Positions 24,340 to 36,582 are shown, numbered from the stretch's first letter. The stretch is 39,817 nucleotides of DNA from CAZMBI01 sp964564675 (GCA_964564675.1 CAZMBI010000016.1:1-39817), one strand, 5' to 3'. The notes: generated by a model from the letters alone, not told the origin. Numbers and translations are program-made.

Positions 24340-24804
24340 ATGCAGTATGTTGGATTCTGGCCGCGCGTGGGCGCGGAAATTATGGACGGCTTAATCACAG
24401 GGCTCGCCAGCTTCATTCTGGTCTTCATACTAGCGCTGGCCCTGCCGGAATCGATGCACGGTATGCTGCCCTTGATGGGCTACATCATTTACCCGATCTA
24501 CTCCGCTTATTTCGTTTCTTCGGATTATATGGCCACCCCGGGCAAAATGGCCATCGGCGCCATTGTCACCAAGCCGGACGGCACGCGCCTGTCATTTCCC
24601 AACGCGCTGGGCCGGGCGCTGGCTAAATATGTCTCCGCCTTTTTGTTGCTGATTGGTTATATTATCGTCGCTTTTACCGAGAAAAAGCAGGGGCTGCATG
24701 ATTTTATGGCGACTACGGTGGTCATTAAAAAGGGCACTCGCCCCGAGCCGGCGGAACAAGCCCCGGCCAACCCGATGAGTCAGCAAATGGGAGGGCCGCT
24801 TTAA
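24340..24804 (+). CDS. RDD family membrane protein
   Basis: A 154-aa inner-membrane protein with three hydrophobic segments (about 19-36, 45-62, 98-115). It has the RDD layout: 'GFWPRVGAEIMDGLI' at the N-terminus (the Arg-x-x-Asp positions), 'TPGKMAIGAIVTKPDG' after the second helix, and 'ALGRALAKYVS' before the third, ending 'KKQGLHDFMATTVVIK'. Function is unknown; some members transport ions. It lies between pdhB and pdhC, and its TAA overlaps the ATG of the next ORF by one base (TAATG), implying translational coupling. Confidence 0.9.
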   Translation: MQYVGFWPRVGAEIMDGLITGLASFILVFILALALPESMHGMLPLMGYIIYPIYSAYFVSSDYMATPGKMAIGAIVTKPDGTRLSFPNALGRALAKYVSAFLLLIGYIIVAFTEKKQGLHDFMATTVVIKKGTRPEPAEQAPANPMSQQMGGPL

Positions 24805-25171
24805 TGCGATATCTCCTATATGGAATGATTATGGCATGCGTTGTCGCTTCCGCCCATTCCGCCCAGGCGCTTGCAGCCGCATGTCCTGCACGATGCGCGA
24901 AAGCGTGACCCTGTCTTACAGCAGTCAGCTCCAGGAATCGGTGCATGCCATTGCCAAAGAGCTCAATATCGATGAACTGACCATGCAGTCACAAAGTTAT
25001 CATATAAACGCCGGCTCGCGCAGCCAATATGCATTCAGCGGCAATGTCCGCGCCAGTTACTCGGTTCCTTCCGAGGAGCAGGCTAAAAAGCTGTTCCGCG
25101 CAATGGTGGAACGCGATATCGATGCCGGCCTGTCGGTCAATAAACACGGCGGCGGCAACTGCGCGCGTTAG
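24804..25171 (+). pseudogene. Frameshifted periplasmic protein, SIMPL-like
   Basis: ATG 24804 begins MRYLLYGMIMACVVASAHSA, a clear signal peptide, but that frame ends at TGA near 24903. The frame one base back is open from before 24836 to 25171 and reads as a mature domain: 'RESVTLSYSSQLQESVHAIA' to 'VNKHGGGNCAR'. Joining the two near 24870-24890 (one base lost or two gained) gives a sensible secreted protein of about 120 aa. The domain pattern ('IDELTMQSQSYHIN', 'FSGNVRASYSV', 'AKKLFRAMVERDIDAGLSV') resembles part of SIMPL/DUF541 domains, as in the next gene. It could be a real mutation or a consensus error. Confidence 0.55.
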
Positions 25172-25317
25172 TCTCTTAAGGGGTCGGCTTCGGTCCATAT
25201 CGATGAAATCTGCCGCCCGGCCGGCAAAAGCGCCGCTTGCATGCGATTAATCGGTTGACCCATGCCTGTTTCCTGCTACTAAAAATAAAGGATTAGCCAC
25301 TGTTTCAAGGTAGCTTC

Positions 25318-25939
25318 ATGCGTCTTCTATTTGGTTTGCTGGCCGCTGCGGTGTTGCTGATGCCCTCGTGGGTGGCGGCGCAGCCTGCTGCTGCCCGCAC
25401 CATCACGGTATACGGTGAGTCCAGCAAAGAAATCGTACCCAACGAAGCGGCGGTTTTGGTCATGATCACCGCGCAGGAGCGCGAGCTTAAACGCGCCAAG
25501 GTCGAACATGACCGCCAGCTGGAATCGCTGTTTAAAATCGCCGGTGACCTGCAGATCGGCCGCCGCGATCTGAAAACCCAATATGCCAGCGTGCAGCCGG
25601 TCTATCGTTATCAAAACCAGGAACGGGTGTTTGAAGGGTATGAAGTCTCCAGCCGTATTGAAGTGACCGTTAATGCGATTGATCAGGTGGGCATTCTCAT
25701 GCAAAACCTGATAAACGCCGATTTTGATAATATCGGCAATGTGCAATACCGCGTCGATAATGATTTGGGGTATCGCGACGCCGCCNNNNNNNNNNNNNNN
25801 NNNNNNNNNNNNNNNNNNNNNNNNNNNNNNNNNNNNNNNNNNNNNNNNNNNNNNNNNNNNNNNNNNNNNNNNNNNNNNNNNNNNNGCGGGCGTGGTGAAA
25901 ATTACCGGCACCGTCACGGTAACGTATGAGTTAAAATAA
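25318..25939 (+). CDS. SIMPL domain (DUF541) periplasmic protein, interrupted by gap
   Basis: Signal peptide about 1-21 (ending WVAAQPAAA), then the SIMPL domain: 'RTITVYGESSKEIVPNEAAV', 'LQIGRRDLKTQYASVQPVYR', 'FEGYEVSSRIEVTVNAIDQV'. The left part is cut by N at 25786 after 156 residues. After the gap, GVVKITGTVTVTYELK and TAA match the usual last beta strand of SIMPL proteins. The two parts are in different frames if the gap is taken as 100 bases, and a normal family member (about 230-240 aa) would need about 180-200 missing bases, so the placeholder length is wrong rather than the gene. Function unknown; envelope or stress roles are reported for relatives. Confidence 0.8.
25786..25885. other. 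Assembly gap (100 N)
   Basis: A second run of exactly 100 N, inside the SIMPL gene. Reading frames on the two sides disagree for a 100-base gap, showing that the length is arbitrary. Confidence 0.98.
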
Positions 25940-26003
25940 TCGTCACGTCTGACTGCGCTGCTGCGCTGGAATGACGAGAAATAGCGTAACAAAGGATTGA
26001 TAC

Positions 26004-27326
26004 ATGCCTACTGAAATTCTCATGCCTGCCCTGTCGCCCACTATGACTGAAGGCAATCTGGCCAAATGGCTGGTTAAAGAAGGCGACGAGGTGGAAGCCG
26101 GCAAGATGATTGCCGAGATCGAAACCGATAAAGCAACGATGGAAGTTGAAGCCGTCGATGAAGGCACTATCGGCAAAATCCTGGTCAACGAAGGCACCGA
26201 GAATGTGCCGGTGAATGAGGTGATCGCATTATTGCTGGAAGAAGGCGAAGATCCTAAGGCGATCGACGAGTGGCAACCGAAGCAACAGGCTGCGCCGGCC
26301 GAGGCGCAGGATTCAAAGGAAATACAAGAGGGTAAACAGGAACCGGAAAAACCGGCAACAAGTGCACAGCCGGCAGCGGCGCCCGCACCGCAGGCGAGCA
26401 AAGCCCCTGAGGCGCCGGTTAAAACGCCGGCCGCCGCCGGCGCTCCCCAAACCAGCGAACGGGTGAAAGCCTCCCCGCTGGCCAAGCGCATTGCAGCCGA
26501 TAACGCTATCGACCTGTCACGCGTGAGCGGTTCCGGCCCGCACGGGCGGATTATCAAATCCGATGTCGAAGAGGCATTGATGCGCGGTGTGGGTGGAGGC
26601 GGCGCGGTCCGCCGGCATCCGGTGGAGATGGTGCAGATGCCCAATTCCTCGATGCGCAAGACCATCGCCAAGCGCCTGCTGGAAGCCAAGCAACAGATGC
26701 CGCATTTTTACCTGACGGTAGAATGCGAAATCGATGCCCTTCTCGATGTGCGCAAACAGCTCAACGGCCACGCGCCACAGGATGCCGAGGGCAAACCGGC
26801 CTATAAACTCTCGGTCAACGATCTGATCATCAAAGCCGCGGCCTGCGCCCTGCGTGATAAGCCGGCATGCAACGCCAGTTGGTATGATGATGCCATCATC
26901 CAGTATAACAATGTCGATGTGTCGGTGGCGGTGGCGACCGAAGGCGGGCTGATCACGCCGATCGTGCGCAATGCCGACCAGAAATCACTGCCACAGATTT
27001 CCGGCGATATGAAGGATCTTGCCGGCCGTGCGCGCAAAAACCAGCTCAAGCCGGAAGAATATCAGGGCGGCGGCTTTTCGATCTCCAATCTCGGGATGTA
27101 TGGCGTGCAGGAATTCTCGGCGATCATCAATCCGCCGCAGGCCTGTATTCTGGCGGTCGGCGCGGGGGAAGAAAAGGTCGTGCGCCGCAATGGAGAATTC
27201 GGGGTAATCAACGTGATGAAAGTCACGCTCTCGGTCGATCATCGCGCAGTCGACGGCGCCATGGGCGCCGAGTGGCTGCAGCTGTTCAAACAATATATCG
27301 AACAGCCGATACTGATGTTTGTGTAG
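26004..27326 (+). CDS. pdhC: Dihydrolipoamide acetyltransferase (PDH E2)
   Basis: A 440-aa core subunit of pyruvate dehydrogenase that transfers acetyl from lipoate to CoA. One lipoyl domain (1-78) carries Lys43 in 'ETDKATMEVE'. A long Ala/Pro/Gln linker follows, then the peripheral-subunit-binding domain (about 153-192, 'ASPLAKRIAADNAIDLSRVS' to 'GRIIKSDVEEAL'). The catalytic domain (about 210-440) contains 'ISNLGMYGVQEFSAIINPPQ' and the active-site 'DHRAVDGAMGAEWL'. It is separated from pdhB by the RDD and SIMPL-like genes, so the operon is more spread out than usual but functionally complete. Confidence 0.97.
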   Translation: MPTEILMPALSPTMTEGNLAKWLVKEGDEVEAGKMIAEIETDKATMEVEAVDEGTIGKILVNEGTENVPVNEVIALLLEEGEDPKAIDEWQPKQQAAPAEAQDSKEIQEGKQEPEKPATSAQPAAAPAPQASKAPEAPVKTPAAAGAPQTSERVKASPLAKRIAADNAIDLSRVSGSGPHGRIIKSDVEEALMRGVGGGGAVRRHPVEMVQMPNSSMRKTIAKRLLEAKQQMPHFYLTVECEIDALLDVRKQLNGHAPQDAEGKPAYKLSVNDLIIKAAACALRDKPACNASWYDDAIIQYNNVDVSVAVATEGGLITPIVRNADQKSLPQISGDMKDLAGRARKNQLKPEEYQGGGFSISNLGMYGVQEFSAIINPPQACILAVGAGEEKVVRRNGEFGVINVMKVTLSVDHRAVDGAMGAEWLQLFKQYIEQPILMFV

Positions 27327-27328
27327 CG

Positions 27329-27370
27329 TGTCATTCCTGCGTGATCCCCGCTTTCGCGAGGAAGAATCCG
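27329..27370 (+). repeat. Degenerate dRS3-like repeat in pdhC-lpd spacer
   Basis: GTCATTCCTGCGTGATCCCC then GCTTTCGCGAGGAAGAATCC. It retains the start of one arm and most of the other, apparently a decayed copy of the 86-bp element. Confidence 0.55.
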
Positions 27371-27428
27371 AAGATGGGGCGAAGAAAAGAGATGCCCGCT
27401 TTCGTAGGTAGATATTATGAGGAGTATT

Positions 27429-28838
27429 ATGGCCAATTCAACTAAACATGACATCATCATCATCGGCGGCGGGCCGGGCGGTTATGTCGCCGCAATTCGT
27501 GCCAGTCAGCTGGGCATGAACGTGGCGCTGGTCGAGCGTGAGCATCTGGGCGGCATCTGCCTGAACTGGGGCTGCATTCCGACCAAGGCGCTGCTGCGCA
27601 ACTCCGAAATTTTCCACCTCATGCACACGCTTGATGACTATGGCTTTTCAGCGGATAATATCGATTTTGACCTGAAAAAAGTCGTCAAGCGCTCACGCGA
27701 CGTCTCGGCGCAGCTGACCGGCGGGATCAAAACCCTGATGAAGAAAAATAAAGTGACTGTTTATGACGGCCATGGCGCGCTGGCCGGTCCCGGCAAAGTC
27801 AGCGTGACCGATCCGGATAAGAAAAAAATCGCCGATCTGCAAGCACCGCATATTATCCTGGCCACCGGGGCACGGGCGCGCACCCTGCCGGGCCTGGAGC
27901 CCGACGGCAAGCTGATCTGGACCTATCGCGAGGCTATGGTGCCGGATGTGATGCCCAAGAAACTGCTGGTGATCGGTTCCGGTGCGATCGGCTCGGAATT
28001 TGCGAGCTTTTACCTGAACATGGGCGCCGAAGTCTCGCTGGTGGAGGTGATGGATCGCATCCTGCCGGTGGAAGACGAAGAAATCTCCAAATTCGTACAT
28101 AAACAGTTCGAACAGCAGGGCATGGCCATTCGCACCGGGACCACGGTGACCAAGCTGGAGAAGGGGAAAAATAACGTGAAAGCCACCATTAAGGGCCAGG
28201 ACGGTAAGGAAAAGACCGAAACCTTCGACCGGGTGGTGCTCGCGGTGGGCATTGTCGGCAATGTTGAGCAGCTCGGGCTTGAGGGCACCAAGGTTAAGGT
28301 GGAAAAAACCCACGTGCAGATCAATGAATGGTGCGAGACGCATGAAAAGGGCGTGTATGCCATCGGCGATCTGGCAGGCGTGCCCTGGCTGGCGCATAAG
28401 GCGAGCCATGAAGGCGTGATCTGCGTCGAGAAAATCGCCGGTAAGAAAAATGTCCACCCGATGAAAACCACGCGCGTGCCCAGTTGCACCTATTGCCGGC
28501 CGCAGGTGGCCTCTATCGGGCTGACCGAAAAGGATGCCAAAGATCAGGGGTATGAGATCAAGGTCGGGCGTTTCCCGTTCATCGGCAACGGCAAGGCGAT
28601 TGCGCTGGGCGAGCCGGAAGGCATGGTTAAGACCGTGTTTGACGCCAAAACCGGTGAGTTGCTGGGAGCGCACATGGTGGGCGCCGAGGTCACCGAGATG
28701 ATACAGGGTTACGCCATCGCCATGCAGCTGGAAGCCACCGAAGAAGACCTGATGCATACCATCTTCCCGCACCCGACACTGTCGGAAATGATGCATGAAT
28801 CGGTGCTGGATGCGTTCGGGCAGGTGGTTCATATGTGA
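27429..28838 (+). CDS. lpd: Dihydrolipoyl dehydrogenase (E3)
   Basis: A 469-aa FAD flavoprotein reoxidising the lipoyl groups of PDH and related complexes. FAD-binding 'IIIIGGGPGGYVAAIRASQL' is followed by the redox disulfide Cys44/Cys49 in 'GGICLNWGCIPTKALL'. The NAD-binding 'LLVIGSGAIGSEFASFYLNM', the second FAD motif 'GVYAIGDLAGVPWLAHKA' and the C-terminal catalytic 'HTIFPHPTLSEMMHE' are all present. ATG 27429 is preferred over 27417 because GAGGAG lies between them and the family begins here. It is the last gene of the pdh run. Confidence 0.97.
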   Translation: MANSTKHDIIIIGGGPGGYVAAIRASQLGMNVALVEREHLGGICLNWGCIPTKALLRNSEIFHLMHTLDDYGFSADNIDFDLKKVVKRSRDVSAQLTGGIKTLMKKNKVTVYDGHGALAGPGKVSVTDPDKKKIADLQAPHIILATGARARTLPGLEPDGKLIWTYREAMVPDVMPKKLLVIGSGAIGSEFASFYLNMGAEVSLVEVMDRILPVEDEEISKFVHKQFEQQGMAIRTGTTVTKLEKGKNNVKATIKGQDGKEKTETFDRVVLAVGIVGNVEQLGLEGTKVKVEKTHVQINEWCETHEKGVYAIGDLAGVPWLAHKASHEGVICVEKIAGKKNVHPMKTTRVPSCTYCRPQVASIGLTEKDAKDQGYEIKVGRFPFIGNGKAIALGEPEGMVKTVFDAKTGELLGAHMVGAEVTEMIQGYAIAMQLEATEEDLMHTIFPHPTLSEMMHESVLDAFGQVVHM

Positions 28839-28847
28839 CGAAGCACC

Positions 28848-28864
28848 CGGCGGCTTAGCCGCCG
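28848..28864. terminator. GC-rich hairpin after lpd
   Basis: CGGCGGC-TTA-GCCGCCG is a perfect 7-bp stem ten bases after the lpd stop in the spacer between convergent lpd and alaS (28839-29044). No T tract follows, so it may act as a processing or Rho-linked end. I see nothing else coding in that spacer. Confidence 0.4.
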
Positions 28865-29044
28865 TTGGCGCGCTGTCATCCCCGTAGCGAGGGCAGCAGT
28901 TCGAGCTATCTGGCCCCGGCGCTGGCAGCGTTTGGGCAGGATAGCAAACGCGTATCTCATGTGACGGCTTTTTTCACCTGCGTCGCGCTATTGCGCACCG
29001 CCCGGGTTCATTTCGGCGCCGGCCTGTCCGGAATGCCGCGGGCT

Positions 29045-31807
<2,763 letters not shown>

Positions 31808-32090
31808 GCATCGGTTGTAGCGGACGAGCCGCCCAAGCGGCAAGCGCAAAAAGGGCAGATGACCGGCTGCCGGATGAACGTATCCACATAACCGCTGGAT
31901 TTCACAGAAATGTCACATTATGCCAACGCATAACTCGATACAAACGGGCAACGAAAACACGTTAGGAGCTGGCATAGATGTTTGAAACATTTATGCTGGA
32001 ACGGCAAAGTGAACGGAACGTAGAGCAAAAGCCGAACCGCAAAGCGGGCGGAACCGCTAAAGCGTCAAAAGGATATGGTGCATCCGACGA

Positions 32091-33155
<1,065 letters not shown>

Positions 33156-33250
33156 GTCTCAGTCCTTTCCAATATGTCACGCCCGTGGGGTGGGGCATCT
33201 CCTTCGCCGCGCCGTAACGCCCGCCGGTGCGGGTGATGCAAGGCGCGGCA

Positions 33251-33439
33251 TCAATAGCGGCGCTTGCTGCTGTCTTCGTCTTGCTGCTGTGGCGGCGGGG
33301 GCGGCGCGGCACTTGAGCGGTTTTGCGAGGCGGCGCGCTCAATCGAGCCCCCGGCCGTGCGCAAATCCTCACCGATTCCCTCCACCGTATTACAGCTAGT
33401 TAAACATAGAATCATACAACTGAACAAAACAAATCTCAT
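33251..33439 (-). CDS. Entericidin EcnA/B-like small lipoprotein
   Basis: A 62-aa lipoprotein. The signal segment MRFVLFSCMILCLTSC ends in lipobox L-T-S-Cys16, followed by 'NTVEGIGEDLRTAGGSIERA', the entericidin core (CNTVxGxGxDxxxxGxxIE). The C-terminal tail is Ser/Pro/Gln-rich and basic. Entericidins are small envelope lipoproteins, in E. coli an antidote/toxin pair; in alphaproteobacteria single copies are common and their role is unknown. The ATG at 33439 gives a canonical signal; a GTG three codons earlier is possible. Confidence 0.85.
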   Translation of the reverse strand: MRFVLFSCMILCLTSCNTVEGIGEDLRTAGGSIERAASQNRSSAAPPPPPQQQDEDSSKRRY

Positions 33440-33609
33440 GCGAAACACCCCGTACGCTAATTTATTAACAACAAATTAGAATAATGCCGAATTGATGCAA
33501 GGGAAATATGCGAGTTATCCGTATCTGCCCGGTGGGTGAGAAAACATGCAAACTGCGCAAAGCGCTTGCAAAACGGCGGGTTTGGGGCTAATTCAAGTTT
33601 ATACACGGT

Positions 33610-33639
33610 GTCATCCCCGCGCAGGCGGGGATCCACAAC
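33610..33639 (+). repeat. dRS3-like palindromic repeat upstream of parC
   Basis: GTCATCCCCGCGCAGGCGGG followed by GATCCACAAC. This is the CCCC/GGGG variant of the family found at 17086 and 22654. The surrounding spacer (33440-33740) otherwise holds only the hairpin at 33689-33722. Confidence 0.8.
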
Positions 33640-33688
33640 CACAAGGGGGCAGGGCATTACTCTAATGGTGAGGTCTTTGGAATATGGA

Positions 33689-33722
33689 TTCCCGACTCGC
33701 CACCAAAGGTGGCTCTCGGGAA
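33689..33722 (+). repeat. Two-part hairpin in the parC leader
   Basis: TTCCCGA (33689-33695) pairs with TCGGGAA (33716-33722), and GCCACC (33699-33704) with GGTGGC (33708-33713), separated by a small internal loop and closed by AAA. It ends 18 bases before the parC ATG, so it could affect translation or be a repeat remnant. Confidence 0.6.
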
Positions 33723-33740
33723 CGATAAACGATAGAAACT

Positions 33741-35969
33741 ATGCCAACCAAACCCGAACAGATTGAAGATATTTCCTTCCGCGACGCGCTGGGTGAGCGA
33801 TACCTCGCCTATGCGCTGTCGACCATCACCTCGCGTTCGCTGCCCGATGTGCGCGACGGGCTGAAGCCTGTCCATCGCCGCTTGCTGTATGCTATGCTGC
33901 AATTGCGCCTCAACCCCAATACCGGCTATAAAAAATGCGCGCGCGTAGTGGGCGATGTCATCGGTAAATATCACCCGCACGGCGATGCGGCAGTGTATGA
34001 TACGATGGTACGCCTGGCGCAGCATTTCGCCGTGCGCTATCCGCTGGTTGATGGGCAGGGCAATTTCGGCTCCATCGACGGCGACAACCCCGCCGCCATG
34101 CGCTACACCGAGGCGCGGCTGACCGATGTCGCCATCGCCCTTATGGAGGGAATCGAATCCGATACCGTCGATTTCCGCGATACCTATGACGGCGAAGACA
34201 GCGAACCGGTGGTGATGCCGGCGGGTTTTCCCAACCTGCTGGCCAATGGCTCGGAAGGGATCGCCGTGGGTATGGCGACCTCGATTCCGCCGCACAATGC
34301 CGGTGAAATCTGCGATGCGCTGCTGTATCTCATCAAATCCCCCGCCGTTAAAATCGAAACCCTGCTCGAGCGGATGCCGGGGCCGGATTTTCCCACCGGC
34401 GGGGTGATCACCGAATATTTCGAGCAGCTGGTCAAGGTTTATTCCGAAGGTCGCGGCAGCATCCGCCTGCGCGCCAAGTGGGAGAAGGAAAGTCTGAGCC
34501 ACGGGCTGTATCAGATCGTGGTGACGGAAATTCCGTATCAGGTGCCCAAATCGAAGCTGATTGAGCGCATCGCCGAGTTGTTTCGCAACAAGAAACTGCC
34601 GCTGCTTGGCAATATCACCGACGAATCGGCGGAGGATATTCGCATCGTGCTGGAGCCCAAATCCCGTCAGGTTGATCCCGACATGTTAATGGAATCGCTC
34701 TTCCGTTCGACCGATCTGGAAATCCGCTTCAATCTGAACCTAAACGTCCTGCGCGCCGACGGGGTGCCGCAGGTGATGAACCTGCGCGAGGTGCTGCAGG
34801 CCTTTCTCGATCATCGTCACGAGGTGCTGCAGCGGCGCAGCCGCTTCCGTCTGGAACAGATCGCGCGCCGGCTGGAAATTCTCGACGGCATGCTCATCTG
34901 TTACCTGAATCTCGACGAAGTTATCCGCATCATCCGCGAGGAAGACGACGCCAAAGCCGAACTGATGAAGGCATTTGAGCTCACCGAGCTGCAGGTTGAA
35001 GCCATCCTCAACACCCGCTTGCGCCAGTTACGCAAGCTGGAGGAAATGGAAATCAAAAAGGAGCATAAGGCGCTCAAAGCCGAGCAGAAGGAACTGAAGG
35101 CTCTGCTTAAGGATGAAGGCCTGCGCTGGGAGAAAATCGGCGAGGAGATTAAAGACATCAAGCAGCGCTTCGGCCAGAAAACCGCGCTTGGCGCACGCCG
35201 GACCGACTTCGCCGAGGCGCCGGAAGCCGGCAAGGTGATTGCCATTGAGGCCTTCGTTGAAAAAGAACCGATTACCATTGTCTGCTCGCGTCTAGGCTGG
35301 ATTCGCGCATTCAAAGGCCATCACGACGCACTACCCGATCTTAAATTCAAGGAAGGGGACGGCCCGGCCTTTCAGCTTAAAGCTAAGACCACGGATAAAC
35401 TCATCGTCTTCGGCTCGGACGGCCGGTTTTATACCATCGGCTGCGATAAGCTGCCGCCGGGTAAAGGCCATGGCGAACCTATTCGCCTGATGATCGAGAT
35501 GGATCAGAAAGATAAGGCGGTGGCCATGTTTGTACACACGCCGGGCGAGACCAATCGCCGTCTGCTGGTGGCTTCCAGCCAGGGCAAGGGCTTTGTCGTT
35601 GAGGAAAACGACGTGATCGCCCATACCAAAAGCGGCAAGCAGGTGCTCAATCCCGGTAAGAACGCCCGCGCCATTGCCTGCTGTATGGTCGAGGGCGATC
35701 ACGTGGCCACCATCGGTACCAACCGTAAGCTACTGGTGTTCCCGCTCGATCAAATTCCGCCGATGAAGCGCGGTCAGGGCGTCACCCTGCAAAAGTTTAA
35801 GGACGCTGGCCTGGCGGATGTGAAAACCTTCACAATGGCCGAGGGCTTAAGCTGGCGCGTCGGCGAGCGCACGCGTATCGAGGAGGATATGACTCCGTGG
35901 CTCGGCTCGCGGGCCGGCGCCGGCAAACTCCCGCCGGTGGGTTTCCCGCGGAGCAATCGCTTTAGTTAG
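33741..35969 (+). CDS. parC: DNA topoisomerase IV subunit A
   Basis: A 742-aa type IIA topoisomerase subunit that decatenates replicated chromosomes with ParE (GyrB-like). The breakage-reunion domain begins 'FRDALGERYLAYALSTITSR'; catalytic Tyr122 lies in 'AAMRYTEARL'. The quinolone-determining region reads 'HPHGDAAVYDTMV', with Ala83 where Ser is usual in sensitive enzymes. The C-terminal wheel is the short ParC form, ending 'KLPPVGFPRSNRFS' without a GyrA box. Its 3' end forms one copy of a 33-bp direct repeat that recurs after the following toxin-antitoxin genes. Confidence 0.95.
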   Translation: MPTKPEQIEDISFRDALGERYLAYALSTITSRSLPDVRDGLKPVHRRLLYAMLQLRLNPNTGYKKCARVVGDVIGKYHPHGDAAVYDTMVRLAQHFAVRYPLVDGQGNFGSIDGDNPAAMRYTEARLTDVAIALMEGIESDTVDFRDTYDGEDSEPVVMPAGFPNLLANGSEGIAVGMATSIPPHNAGEICDALLYLIKSPAVKIETLLERMPGPDFPTGGVITEYFEQLVKVYSEGRGSIRLRAKWEKESLSHGLYQIVVTEIPYQVPKSKLIERIAELFRNKKLPLLGNITDESAEDIRIVLEPKSRQVDPDMLMESLFRSTDLEIRFNLNLNVLRADGVPQVMNLREVLQAFLDHRHEVLQRRSRFRLEQIARRLEILDGMLICYLNLDEVIRIIREEDDAKAELMKAFELTELQVEAILNTRLRQLRKLEEMEIKKEHKALKAEQKELKALLKDEGLRWEKIGEEIKDIKQRFGQKTALGARRTDFAEAPEAGKVIAIEAFVEKEPITIVCSRLGWIRAFKGHHDALPDLKFKEGDGPAFQLKAKTTDKLIVFGSDGRFYTIGCDKLPPGKGHGEPIRLMIEMDQKDKAVAMFVHTPGETNRRLLVASSQGKGFVVEENDVIAHTKSGKQVLNPGKNARAIACCMVEGDHVATIGTNRKLLVFPLDQIPPMKRGQGVTLQKFKDAGLADVKTFTMAEGLSWRVGERTRIEEDMTPWLGSRAGAGKLPPVGFPRSNRFS
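35931..35963 (+). repeat. Direct repeat, left copy, overlapping the parC 3' end
   Basis: CCGCCG-GTG followed by GGTTTCCCGCGGAGCAATCG and CTTT. The last 24 bases are identical to 36592-36615 and the full 33 match at 30 positions. It encodes the ParC tail GFPRSNRF. Confidence 0.9.
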
Positions 35970-35993
35970 GCCCCCCGGGCTGTCGGATGGACC

Positions 35994-36029
35994 TTGAATA
36001 CGGCAGGCGCAAACGCTATCATAATGATA
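35994..36029 (+). promoter_or_regulatory. Promoter and palindromic operator of the toxin-antitoxin module
   Basis: TTGAAT (35994-35999), 17 bases, TATCAT (36017-36022). The -10 box is the left arm of the palindrome TATCAT-A-ATGATA (36017-36029), whose right end is the A of the antitoxin ATG. Autorepression by the antitoxin is the natural reading; the message would start at or next to the ATG. Confidence 0.5.
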
Positions 36030-36289
36030 TGAAACTGGAACTCTCACCTCGTCAGGAAGCATGGGTTCAGACCGAGATTGCGGCCGAACGCTTCCGTGAC
36101 GAAGCCGACGCCCGCGCCTATCTGGCAGCGGTGATCGATGATGCCACCTGCTTGCTGGCGGATACGGGCTACTCCGTCGAAACCCTGCGCCGACTGTGGG
36201 ATGAAGCGGAAGACAGCGGTGAGGCCCTCGATGGACCGGGTGAAATGGCGGCGATCTGGGAACGGGTCCGCAATCAGCGGTCGGTGTGA
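36029..36289 (+). CDS. Type II antitoxin (ParD/addiction-module-like)
   Basis: An 86-aa acidic protein starting MKLELSPRQEAWVQTEIAAE, resembling the N-terminal DNA-binding region of ParD/CC2985-type antitoxins, followed by an Asp/Glu-rich helical toxin-binding half. The ATG at 36029 is preferred to 35987 because the promoter palindrome covers the upstream region. Its TGA overlaps the toxin GTG by four bases (GTGA), the usual antitoxin-toxin coupling. Without a close recognised match the subfamily is tentative. Confidence 0.75.
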   Translation: MKLELSPRQEAWVQTEIAAERFRDEADARAYLAAVIDDATCLLADTGYSVETLRRLWDEAEDSGEALDGPGEMAAIWERVRNQRSV

Positions 36290-36579
36290 CGGCTTATCGC
36301 CTCAAGCCCGCAGCCTCGCAGGATATCGAGGCGATCCTTGCCTATCTGTACGAAGCAAACCCAGCCGTGGCTGAGCGCTATAAGATGGCATTTCTTGGGG
36401 CATTCAATCGCTTGGCTGAGCGGCCCTATCAGGGGCGTGCCATACCGGAGATCAAACCGGAAGCGCGCCATTGGGTGATTAAACCGTATCGGATTTTCTA
36501 CAGACCGATAGATAACGGGGTTGAGATCATGCGCGTGCTACATGGTGCCCGCCATATTACGAAACAGTCACTGGCGTAA
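36286..36579 (+). CDS. ParE/RelE superfamily toxin
   Basis: A 97-aa basic protein with the ParE pattern: 'YRLKPAASQDIEAILAYL' (helix-hairpin), 'ERYKMAFLGAFNRLAERPYQ', 'GRAIPEIKPEARHWVIKPYR' and the closing strand 'VEIMRVLHGARH'. ParE toxins poison DNA gyrase; RelE relatives cut mRNA. The RIFYRP...MRVLHGARH ending favours ParE. GTG start overlapping the antitoxin stop. The pair lies directly behind parC inside direct repeats, so it looks like a recently inserted cassette. Confidence 0.85.
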   Translation: MTAYRLKPAASQDIEAILAYLYEANPAVAERYKMAFLGAFNRLAERPYQGRAIPEIKPEARHWVIKPYRIFYRPIDNGVEIMRVLHGARHITKQSLA

Positions 36580-36582
36580 CCA

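Noticed and set aside
27693..28832. 379-codon open frame antisense to lpd
   Set aside because: His-rich, low-quality translation and complete overlap with an intact lpd.
31985..32020. Possible LexA half-sites GAAC...GAAC in the alaS-recA spacer
   Set aside because: Spacing is eight bases, not the seven required by the alphaproteobacterial consensus, and the site is downstream of recA.
33156..33256. SOS box upstream of recA
   Set aside because: Neither GTTC-N7-GTTC nor CTGT-N8-ACAG found on either strand in the immediate upstream region.
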